From: Lewinellaceae bacterium | Lineage (GTDB): Bacteria > Bacteroidota > Bacteroidia > Chitinophagales > Saprospiraceae | Direction: 5' to 3' | Assembly: GCA_016719605.1 (NCBI GenBank) | Contig: JADJYW010000008.1 | Span: 124,001 to 188,000, forward strand | Length of the DNA: 64,000 bases | Shown here: in pieces, positions 55,826 to 62,490 of the stretch | Numbering within the stretch: the stretch's first letter is position 1 | How the letters are laid out: every line of letters begins with the position of its first letter | Translations under genes and position numbers: made by a program | Notes under the pieces: model-generated | Told to the model about the DNA's origin: nothing | Databases searched by the model: none | Seen by the model: only the letters and a program-made list of their open reading frames with translations

Positions 55826-56923
55826 ATGGCTACACCAACTTCCGCCCCGACCGATCTGTCCACACCCGAGTGGGACAAAGTATTCAAACCCCTGCTTTTC
55901 GATCTGGGGCGCCAAAAATGTGTGCTGCTGCTCGGGCCGGAACTGGCACGCACCGGCGGACGCCTGCTACGCGAAGTGCTCCGGGAACAGCTCGTACAAA
56001 ACCACTCCGAAGACATCGCCTACATGCACGAGCGCGACAACCTGTTTTTGTTCCAAAACAAAGCCGCCAAATCGGAGGTGCAACGCACGATCAGCCTGTT
56101 TTACGAGGAAACAAAACCGGATCCCGGCTTGTACGACAAAATTGCCGCGCTGCCCTTTGCGCTCACGGTTTCCACCTCGCCCGACCATTTCCTGCTCCCG
56201 GCCTACCCGAAAGACAGCAAGCCATATTTCGCGTTTTTCAACCACATCGGCCAAAATGACGAGGATACCCTCGCTGGCTGGGAACGCGACCGCCCGCTGG
56301 TGTACAACCTCTGCGGCTCTTTTCAGGAAGATGCTTCGCTCGTGCTTGATTACGACGACCTGTACCGCCTCCTCCAAACCGCTATGGGTACACCCGGCCT
56401 GCCCAAAAAAGTGCGCCGCGTGCTCGGCGAAGCCAAGTCTTTCTTTTTCCTCGGCTTCGACTTCGACAAATGGTACACCCAACTGCTGCTGCGCCTCCTG
56501 AGTGAAGACAATACGCCCATGCACATCGCGGTGAGCACCCAATACGGCAACAAGGACAACCAGACATTTTTGCTCAAACAATTCAATATCAAATTTATCG
56601 GAGAGGGCGATGCCTTTCTGGACGAGCTCTGCCGCCGCTGGCAGGAACAACAAAACGAAGCCGGCGCCGGCGCCGAAAAACCGGACAAACACCTCGTGCT
56701 GAAACTGCTGCAGGAAGGGAAAACCGGCCGGGCACTGGAAATTTTGCTGAGCATCATCGCCTCGCCGGAAGACAAAGACATGGCTGTGATGGTCAGCAAC
56801 TGGTACCACAAGTGGGAAAATGACACCAAAGCCGGCACCGAAGACAGCCGGAACCTCGACACGCTCTACAACCGCGTAGTGAAAAATATCAACGACCTCG
56901 CCACCAACCTGCCCGACGCATGA
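55826..56923 (+). CDS. SIR2-like domain fused to an effector-associated (EAD11-like) domain
   Basis: The 365 residues split in two. Residues 1-275 follow the SIR2_2 layout: CVLLLGPELAR (dinucleotide loop, 32-42), ALTVSTSPDHFLL (112-124, at the TTNYD position), VYNLCGSFQEDASLVLDYDD (159-178, at the KLHGS position) and SFFFLGFDFDKW (205-216). The Asn and His used by NAD-cleaving sirtuin folds are replaced (Ser/Pro and Cys163), so NADase activity is doubtful. Residues 288-362 (LVLKLLQEGKTGRALEILLS, then LDTLYNRVVKNINDLA) look like effector-associated domain 11, a homotypic adaptor of Bacteroidota conflict systems. It overlaps the next gene by ATGA, so the two are co-translated. The start at 55826 excludes the translated repeat. 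Confidence 0.75.
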   Translation: MATPTSAPTDLSTPEWDKVFKPLLFDLGRQKCVLLLGPELARTGGRLLREVLREQLVQNHSEDIAYMHERDNLFLFQNKAAKSEVQRTISLFYEETKPDPGLYDKIAALPFALTVSTSPDHFLLPAYPKDSKPYFAFFNHIGQNDEDTLAGWERDRPLVYNLCGSFQEDASLVLDYDDLYRLLQTAMGTPGLPKKVRRVLGEAKSFFFLGFDFDKWYTQLLLRLLSEDNTPMHIAVSTQYGNKDNQTFLLKQFNIKFIGEGDAFLDELCRRWQEQQNEAGAGAEKPDKHLVLKLLQEGKTGRALEILLSIIASPEDKDMAVMVSNWYHKWENDTKAGTEDSRNLDTLYNRVVKNINDLATNLPDA

Positions 56924-58638
56924 TGACCAAACGCAGTCTCCGCTACCCGGGCGTTCGCCCGTTCGAGACCCACGAAAAACACCTGTTCTTTGGCCGCAGC
57001 CGCGACACGGAGGACCTGTACGACCTGCTGCTGCTCGAACGCCTGACCGTGCTGTTTGCCAAAAGCGGCTACGGGAAAAGTTCGCTGCTGAAAGCGGGCA
57101 TTATCCCCAAATTCACCGACCCGCGCGCACCGGAGAGCAAGCAGTACCTGCCCATCGAAATCCGTTTTGGAACATACGTGCCCGGCAAATCTGCCTCGCC
57201 CCTGGAAACCGTGGCCAAAGCGCTGGAGCCTGTTGCCGTGGTGGAAGATGCCCGGTTTTTGACAACCGGCACGCCGGCCCTCCGGCTTTGGCATCAGTTC
57301 AAAATGCGCCAAACCAACGGGGTCACGGCCCGGTTTTTCCTGATCTTTGATCAGTTTGAAGAATTTTTCTCGTATCCCGAAGCCGATCAGGCGCAGTTCC
57401 GCGCCGAAATCGCTGAACTGCTGTACGAAGAAATGCCCCAGGACGTGCGCGTGGCAGCCCGCGCCGGTACCCGCGAACAACGCGCATTCCTCGCCACCCC
57501 GTTCGATGCCAAAGTGCTCTTTTCCATCCGCGCCGACCGGCTCAGCCTGCTCGACGGCATGAAAGACCGCCTGCCGGCTATCCTGAACAAACGGTTCGAA
57601 CTCCAGGCCCTCGACGAACGACAGGCCCGCGAAGCCATCGTCATGCCTGCCGCCCTGCCGCCCGAATTGCTCGGAACAGGCGCGGGCGAGTCGTTTACCT
57701 ACAGCGCCGATGCCCTCGAAAAAATGCTGCGCGAACTCTCCGGCAAGGCCGCCGCCGGCAAGGGCCGCATTGAGGCATTTCAACTGCAAATCGTGTGCGC
57801 ATCCATCGAAAAACGGGTGCGCGAACGCGGACTGGCTACCGTCACGGCGGCCGACCTGCCCGACTTCGGTAACGTGTACGAGGACTACTACCAGGACCGC
57901 ATCGGCGAGCTGCCGGCGGCCGAACAACTGCCCGCCCGCCGGGTGCTTGAAGACGGTCTCCTGCTGGTGGATACCCAAACCGGCGATGCCCGCCGCCTGA
58001 GCCGCGACTCCGTCGAACTGGCGCAAAGCCTCGGGGTGTCGCAGGAGTTGCTCAAAAACCTCGAGCGGACGTACCTCCTGCGCCGGGAACTGAACACCCT
58101 CGGCGGATACAATTACGAAATCAGTCACGATACGCTCATCGGCCCCATGCTGAAATCCCGCAAAGCCCGCGAGGCGACGCTGGAGCAACAGCGCCAGGAA
58201 CAGGAGCGCATCGAAGCGTTGCAGCGGGCCAAAGAGGCCGAGGCAAAAGCGCTCGAGGAAGCCGCCCGCCGGGAAGAAGCCGAGCGGCTGCAGCATGCCG
58301 CCGAAAAAGCCAAACGGCGCGCCAACGTATTTGCCCTCGGCGTCGGCGTGTTGGCGGTGCTGGCCGGCATCGCGTTTTTTGTCGCCAAAGAACAGCGCGC
58401 CAACGCCGTGGCTGCCCGTATTGCTGCCGACTCCAGTGCCACGGTGGCCATCGAACAGCGGCGCCTCGCCGACTCCAGTGCGCTCGTGGCGCACCGGCAG
58501 GAAATGCGCGCCGATTCGCAGAAAACCATCGCCGAACAAAACGCCGAAGAAGCCCGCATTGCCCTGGAACGGATGCAGCGCGCCAACGACAACCTCGTCG
58601 AAGAAAGCGCGGGCCGATATCGCCGCACTCCGTTATGA
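56920..58638 (+). CDS. STAND NTPase with coiled coil and membrane segment (N-terminal part of a STAND-FGE gene)
   Basis: The N-terminal YPGVRPFETHEKHLFFGRSR, LTVLFAKSGYGKSSLLKAGI (P-loop, about 42-60) and FFLIFDQFEEFF (Walker B, about 140) match the novel STAND NTPase 1 type. LFSIRADRLSLLDGMKDRLP and the YEISHDTLIGPML motif near 405 close the NTPase/winged-helix part. A long charged coiled coil (about 415-467) leads to one membrane segment (468-489) preceded by KAKRR, so the NTPase should be cytoplasmic and the remainder periplasmic. The frame is lost near 58600: removing one A from GAAGAAAGCG joins NLVEEARADIAAL to the next frame. It shares an ATGA overlap with the SIR2-like gene. Confidence 0.8.
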   Translation: MMTKRSLRYPGVRPFETHEKHLFFGRSRDTEDLYDLLLLERLTVLFAKSGYGKSSLLKAGIIPKFTDPRAPESKQYLPIEIRFGTYVPGKSASPLETVAKALEPVAVVEDARFLTTGTPALRLWHQFKMRQTNGVTARFFLIFDQFEEFFSYPEADQAQFRAEIAELLYEEMPQDVRVAARAGTREQRAFLATPFDAKVLFSIRADRLSLLDGMKDRLPAILNKRFELQALDERQAREAIVMPAALPPELLGTGAGESFTYSADALEKMLRELSGKAAAGKGRIEAFQLQIVCASIEKRVRERGLATVTAADLPDFGNVYEDYYQDRIGELPAAEQLPARRVLEDGLLLVDTQTGDARRLSRDSVELAQSLGVSQELLKNLERTYLLRRELNTLGGYNYEISHDTLIGPMLKSRKAREATLEQQRQEQERIEALQRAKEAEAKALEEAARREEAERLQHAAEKAKRRANVFALGVGVLAVLAGIAFFVAKEQRANAVAARIAADSSATVAIEQRRLADSSALVAHRQEMRADSQKTIAEQNAEEARIALERMQRANDNLVEESAGRYRRTPL

Positions 58639-59506
58639 TGCAGCCCGGGCGGGTCTGCACAATGCCGCCGCGCTGGGACGGAAAACAGGGCAAATTGCCA
58701 ATGTCCTGCTCGAAATCGCCTATTTTTTCAATGAAAGTGGACAAAAAGCGGCGGCGCAAAAAGAATTGACAAAAGCGGCCATCCTGTTGGGGAAAAACGC
58801 CAATCCCGGCAGCGGCGACCGGTCGGCGCTTCGGTCGGCGTTGCAGGCCCTGTCTCCCGCGCGTTTCAGCGAACTGGAGGCGCGCTACTACCCGGTGCTG
58901 ATTCCGGTAAAAGGCAGCGCCGGCTTACCCGATTTCAAGTTGGCAAAAACCGAAACCACCGTTTGGCAGTACAACCTTTTTCTGCAAGCGCAGGGGAAAA
59001 ACATGCTGGATGAAACCGTCATCAAACGGCCCGGTTGGGGCTGGGCGGGTAACAATCCCGTGGTGTTTGTCAGCTGGTACGATGCCGTGCAGTACGCCAA
59101 CTGGCTCTTGAAATGGACCGTTACGCTGCGCGAAAATGCCACCGGCTACCGGTTGCCCCGGGCGGCCGAGTGGGAGTACGCTGCGCTGGACGGCCCGAAC
59201 AAAGCCAAATTTGAATACGCGGGCAGCGACAATCCCGATGCCGTGGCTTGGTATGGCGCCAATGCCCAAAAACGCACCCAGGCGGTCGGCGGTAAAAAGC
59301 CCAACAGCCTCGGGCTGTACGACCTCACCGGCAACGTATGGGAGTGGTGCTGGGATTGGGATACGGAATCGTTTGGCCGGTACCGGGTGGTGCGCGGCGG
59401 CGGCTGGGGGAATCTGGACACCAGCATCCGGATTGCCGATAGCGGCAAACGCACGCCCAACAGTCAGGCGGATATGTACGGATTTCGGGTAGCGCAGGGA
59501 AGGTGA
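58601..59506 (+). CDS. TPR-like and FGE/sulfatase-modifying-fold domain (C-terminal part of the STAND gene)
   Basis: The frame continues the STAND protein after a one-base insertion. First comes a short helical, TPR-like part (ALRYDAARAGLHNAAALGRK, AAAQKELTKAAILLGKNANP), then a formylglycine-generating-enzyme (SUMF1/EgtB) fold of C-type-lectin kind: FKLAKTETTVWQYNLFLQAQ, NPVVFVSWYDAVQYANWLLK, YRLPRAAEWEYAALDG, GLYDLTGNVWEWCWDWD, RVVRGGGWGN and MYGFRVAQGR. The catalytic cysteines that follow RGGSW in true FGE are absent, so it is likely a binding module. It ends at 59506, directly abutting the stop codon of the convergent MFS gene (59507). Confidence 0.8.
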   Translation, partial: KKARADIAALRYDAARAGLHNAAALGRKTGQIANVLLEIAYFFNESGQKAAAQKELTKAAILLGKNANPGSGDRSALRSALQALSPARFSELEARYYPVLIPVKGSAGLPDFKLAKTETTVWQYNLFLQAQGKNMLDETVIKRPGWGWAGNNPVVFVSWYDAVQYANWLLKWTVTLRENATGYRLPRAAEWEYAALDGPNKAKFEYAGSDNPDAVAWYGANAQKRTQAVGGKKPNSLGLYDLTGNVWEWCWDWDTESFGRYRVVRGGGWGNLDTSIRIADSGKRTPNSQADMYGFRVAQGR

Positions 59507-60850
59507 TTAAACGTTCATCCGCACCAGATACCCTCCAACTCCTACTGCCACTACTGCGCTCATGCCAAACGCGGCCTCCGGGCCAAGCCAGTACCACACC
59601 GCGCCGGTCAGGCTGCTGGCCAGCAGGGCGCATACGCTCTGGAAGGCCGTGAACGTGCCGATGGCCGTAGCGGTATCTTGTTTGCCGCACACATTGGTAA
59701 TCCAGGCTTTGGCCACGCCCTCGGTGGCGGCGGCGTAAATGCCGTACAGGAAAAACAGCGCATACGCCGCCACCGGTGTTGTGGCGAAGACCATGCCGCC
59801 GTACACCACTGCAAAGACGAGCAAGCCGGCTACAAATACCCGTCGCATGCCCAGCCGGTCGGCTAAAATACCTAAGGGGAAAGCGGCGGCGGCATACACC
59901 AGGTTGTAAAAAATGTACACGCCGATTACGTCGGAATCGGTCATTCCGGCATCCTTGATTTTCAGCAAAAGGAACAGATCGGAACTGTTGAACAAGGCAA
60001 ATACGAGCAGCCCGCGCACCAAATACCGGTATTCCGGGCGGCTTGTTTTCCAGTAGCGGGCAAATTCGAAGAAACGGTTTACCGCGGAGGCGCTGTTTTT
60101 CACCGCGGAGACGCGGAGACGCGGAGGTGTTTCGTCCCCGGCGATTTTTCTCTGCGTCTCTGCGTCTCCGCGGTTCAAATCTTGCGCGTCTTCTCCCTCG
60201 GCGACTTTTCTCTGCGTCTCTGCGTCTCCGCGGTTCAAATCTTCCGCGTCTTCGCGGTTCAAATCTTGCGCGTCTTTGCGGTAAACCGTGTTTTCTCGTA
60301 TAAAAAACGTGGCGCCGATAGCCATCAGTCCCGGCAGAAACGCCAGCAGAAAGAGGGTTTTGTAATCTTCCGGGTACCAGTGCAGGTACAGCAGCGCGAG
60401 GGTCGGCCCCAGCACGGCGCCCAGCGTATCCATTGCGCGGTGGAAACCGAACACACGCCCCTTGGTAGCGGCAGTGGCTTCGTCGGAGAGCAGAGCGTCG
60501 CGGGCGCCGGTGCGGATGCCTTTGCCGAGGCGGTCCGTTGTGCGGGCAAAAAATATCCACACCGGCCAAACGAAGGCGGCCATCATGGGCTTGGACAAAG
60601 CGCTGAGGGCGTAGCCGATTTGCACAAAAGGCAAGCGCCGCCCGGTGCGGTCGCTCCATTTGCCGAAGTAGCCCTTGCTGAGTCCGGCGGTGGCTTCGGC
60701 GATGCCTTCCAGCACGCCGATCAGCAGTACCGAGAAGCCGATACTTTTGAGAAAAACCGGCATGACCGGGTACAGCATTTCGCTGGCCATGTCGGTGAAC
60801 AGGCTGACCAGCGCGAGTATCCAGATGTTGCGGGTGAGGTATTTTGCCAT
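59507..60850 (-). CDS. MFS transporter with in-frame repeat insertion in the central loop
   Basis: This 447-residue, 12-helix major facilitator begins NIWILALVSLFTDMASEMLY, the N-terminal motif of a common MFS clade, with GYFGKWSDRTGRRLPFVQIG as the loop 2-3 signature. Helices 1-6 end near residue 186; helices 7-12 start after about 275 (YLVRGLLVFALFNSSDLFLL). The central cytoplasmic loop is lengthened by about 70 residues that are translated palindromic repeats (NREDAEDLNRGDAETQRK, present more than once). The substrate is unknown; the clade includes drug and sugar exporters. The start codon lies 4 nt after a TACCTTTG box. Its 3' end abuts the STAND-FGE gene with no spacer. Confidence 0.85.
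   Translation of the reverse strand: MAKYLTRNIWILALVSLFTDMASEMLYPVMPVFLKSIGFSVLLIGVLEGIAEATAGLSKGYFGKWSDRTGRRLPFVQIGYALSALSKPMMAAFVWPVWIFFARTTDRLGKGIRTGARDALLSDEATAATKGRVFGFHRAMDTLGAVLGPTLALLYLHWYPEDYKTLFLLAFLPGLMAIGATFFIRENTVYRKDAQDLNREDAEDLNRGDAETQRKVAEGEDAQDLNRGDAETQRKIAGDETPPRLRVSAVKNSASAVNRFFEFARYWKTSRPEYRYLVRGLLVFALFNSSDLFLLLKIKDAGMTDSDVIGVYIFYNLVYAAAAFPLGILADRLGMRRVFVAGLLVFAVVYGGMVFATTPVAAYALFFLYGIYAAATEGVAKAWITNVCGKQDTATAIGTFTAFQSVCALLASSLTGAVWYWLGPEAAFGMSAVVAVGVGGYLVRMNV
60078..60290. repeat. GCGGAGACGCAGAG-family repeat array inside the MFS gene
   Basis: Several copies of the GCGTCTCTGCGTCTCCGCGG motif are arranged partly as a 60-nt direct repeat (about 60141-60260) and partly inverted, in frame with the transporter. 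The same motif is intergenic at 5231 and 53671-53967. Confidence 0.8.
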
Positions 60851-60854
60851 GCGG

Positions 60855-60862
60855 CAAAGGTA
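60855..60862 (-). promoter_or_regulatory. -7 box of the MFS gene (TACCTTTG), leaderless arrangement
   Basis: Minus-strand TACCTTTG is followed by 4 nt and then ATG. An 11-bp inverted repeat (60866-60876 against 60885-60895, GAGGCAACTTG) lies immediately upstream, across the region between the -33 and -7 boxes, and could be an operator. Confidence 0.55.
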
Positions 60863-60903
60863 GTTGAGGCAACTTGACCTTTGCCAAGTTGCCTCTTTGG
60901 TTT

Positions 60904-61062
60904 AGGAACGGTGTTGGAATAAAGGTACAAATTTGGGGAGCCGTTTTTGTTGCTGTTGAGGCGAGAGGAGGGCGTTTAGTGGCGCCTAAACAACCGACGA
61001 ACAACGAAAACAGCGGCAAAACAAGGCCGCCAAATTTGTACCTTTATTCCGACACCGTTCCT
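60904..61062. mobile_element. Fold-back element with 33-bp inverted ends
   Basis: Bases 60904-60936 and 61030-61062 are inverted repeats with one mismatch in 33 (outer part AGGAACGGTGT). The centre has a second palindrome (GTTTAG..CTAAAC near 60974-60991). The 159 bp have no coding capacity. It fills most of the gap between the MFS gene and the small secreted protein, and its right edge meets that gene's stop codon. Possible MITE; no clear target duplication was seen. Confidence 0.6.
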
Positions 61063-61403
61063 TACCGGCGTTTCAGCAGGTAGCGTCGGATGTCTTCTAC
61101 ATTGTAAACGACGGAGACTTCCCAGCCATTTTCGTACAGGAAGTTGAGGCCGTCTACGGTGCTGCGAAACTCGTAGCGGCGGGCTTTGTCGTCGGTCAGG
61201 CATTCGCTGCGGGAAAGGGTGCCGCTGGTTTTTTGGCCGTAGTCAATTTTGAAATGGTAGGTACCGTCGTTGCGGCGCAGGGGGGTGGCTTCGAGGTAGG
61301 CGCTGGTGTTGGTGGTATTGAGCATGGTGCCCTCGACGTAGAGTTGGGCGGAAAGTGCCAGGCCCTGGGCCAGGAAGAGCGAAAGGAAAAGGACTTTTTT
61401 CAT
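61062..61403 (-). CDS. Small secreted protein of unknown function
   Basis: The 113 residues begin with a signal peptide (MKKVLFLSLFLAQGLALSAQ). The mature part has a strand-rich stretch (LYVEGTMLNTTNTSAYLEAT, TYHFKIDYGQKTSGTLS), a single Cys, and a closing helix-like tail (VYNVEDIRRYLLKRR). I do not recognise a family. It is upstream of the MFS gene on the same strand but separated by a fold-back element. Its start is supported by the signal peptide. Confidence 0.6.
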   Translation of the reverse strand: MKKVLFLSLFLAQGLALSAQLYVEGTMLNTTNTSAYLEATPLRRNDGTYHFKIDYGQKTSGTLSRSECLTDDKARRYEFRSTVDGLNFLYENGWEVSVVYNVEDIRRYLLKRR

Positions 61404-61486
61404 AACGTAAATTTTTGTGGGGCAAAGGAAACAGTCCTTTTGGTACGGGCAACAACCTTAACCGGGGCTTAACGGCTTAACAAATT

Positions 61487-62257
61487 TTAACCAAACATGC
61501 GCCGGGCATTTGCAGTGGTCTTGCGGGCGATTTCAGTCAACGGCAACACTTTGGCTTCGGAGAGCATTTCCGCCACGAGGCGGATATAGGCGCTCTCGTT
61601 GCGTTTGCCGCGGTGCGGAACCGGCGGGAGGTAGGGCGCGTCGGTTTCCAGCACGATATGTTCCAGCGGGACTTCGCGCAGTACGGCCGGCAGGTTCGAT
61701 TTGGGATAGGTGAGCGAGCCGCCTACGCCAATCAGAAAGCCGAGCGCGATCATCTCTTTGGCTTCGTCCAGGGTGCCGGAAAAACAGTGAAAAATGCCGC
61801 GCAGGCGACCGTCTTGTGCCTTTCGCACCACTTCGAGGGCTTCGCGGTTGGCTTCGCGGGAGTGGATAATGACGGGCAGGTTGAGGTCTTTGGCCCATTC
61901 GCATTGCCGGGCGAAGGCGATTTGCTGGATCCCGAGCGTCGTTTTGTCCCAGTACAGGTCAATACCTGTTTCGCCCACGCCGGCCCAGGTACGCCGGCTG
62001 AGCCAATCTTCTACCAGGGCCAGTTCGGCTTCCACGGTTTCCGGTTTGACGTGGCTGGGGTGCAGGCCCATCATGGCGAAACAATGGTCGGGGAAAGCCG
62101 CTTCGAGATCGAGCATGGGCTGGATGGACTCCGCGTCGATATTGGGCAAGTACATCCGGGTAACACCGGCGGCTATGGCGCGCTGAACCATTTCCGGGCG
62201 GTCGTGGTCAAATTTGCCGGAGTAGAGGTGCGCGTGGGTGTCTGTGAGTTCAATCAT
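61487..62257 (-). CDS. tatD: TatD-family metal-dependent hydrolase/DNase
   Basis: This 256-residue TIM-barrel enzyme has the metal ligands in order: THAHLYSGKFD (HxH), AGVGETGIDLYW (Glu), LPVIIHSREA (His), GIFHCFSGTLDEAKEMI (His) and VLETDAPYLPPVPHRGKRNE (Asp). TatD proteins are cytoplasmic nucleases with 3' exonuclease activity, linked to DNA repair. I chose the ATG at 62257 (MIELTDTHAHL) over an in-frame ATG at 62275, because the longer form would begin inside the TACTTTTG promoter box. It stands alone on the minus strand, divergent from the large secreted gene at 62491. Confidence 0.93.
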   Translation of the reverse strand: MIELTDTHAHLYSGKFDHDRPEMVQRAIAAGVTRMYLPNIDAESIQPMLDLEAAFPDHCFAMMGLHPSHVKPETVEAELALVEDWLSRRTWAGVGETGIDLYWDKTTLGIQQIAFARQCEWAKDLNLPVIIHSREANREALEVVRKAQDGRLRGIFHCFSGTLDEAKEMIALGFLIGVGGSLTYPKSNLPAVLREVPLEHIVLETDAPYLPPVPHRGKRNESAYIRLVAEMLSEAKVLPLTEIARKTTANARRMFG

Positions 62258-62261
62258 GGGG

Positions 62262-62269
62262 CAAAAGTA
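62262..62269 (-). promoter_or_regulatory. -7 box of tatD (TACTTTTG), leaderless arrangement
   Basis: Minus-strand TACTTTTG is followed by 4 nt and then the ATG at 62257, the same spacing as for dinB and the MFS gene. TTTA lies 19 nt further upstream at the -33 position. Confidence 0.6.
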
Positions 62270-62490
62270 GGGCAATGTTGGTTAGCATTAAAGCGGGCTT
62301 AAAGTGTCGCAGATATAGCGGAGCTTCAAAAATGGTTTGGTTCCTTTGGGGGGGCTGCCTACATTTGGCATCCTGTTGCACACCGGTTTTCAAAAAACAT
62401 ACTTTTCCCGGGCATCTGTGCAACGAGTAGCGATATGACCGTATCTTGCTAATCCTACCCATATACGTTTCATCTAAAATTATCCGGACA

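Noticed and set aside
56866..58539. 557-codon minus-strand open frame opposite the STAND gene
   Set aside because: No recognisable domain, and the plus strand has clear STAND motifs over the same bases.
58595..58606. Programmed frameshift in the STAND-FGE gene
   Set aside because: The AAA run is too short for typical slippage and the change needed is one extra base; more likely error or mutation.
59325..61019. 564-codon minus-strand open frame overlapping the MFS gene
   Set aside because: It is a different frame from the MFS protein and is Arg/Pro/His-rich noise; part of it crosses the fold-back element.
62258..62275. Longer N-terminus for TatD
   Set aside because: The extra codons overlap the TACTTTTG promoter box and precede the conserved start of the family.
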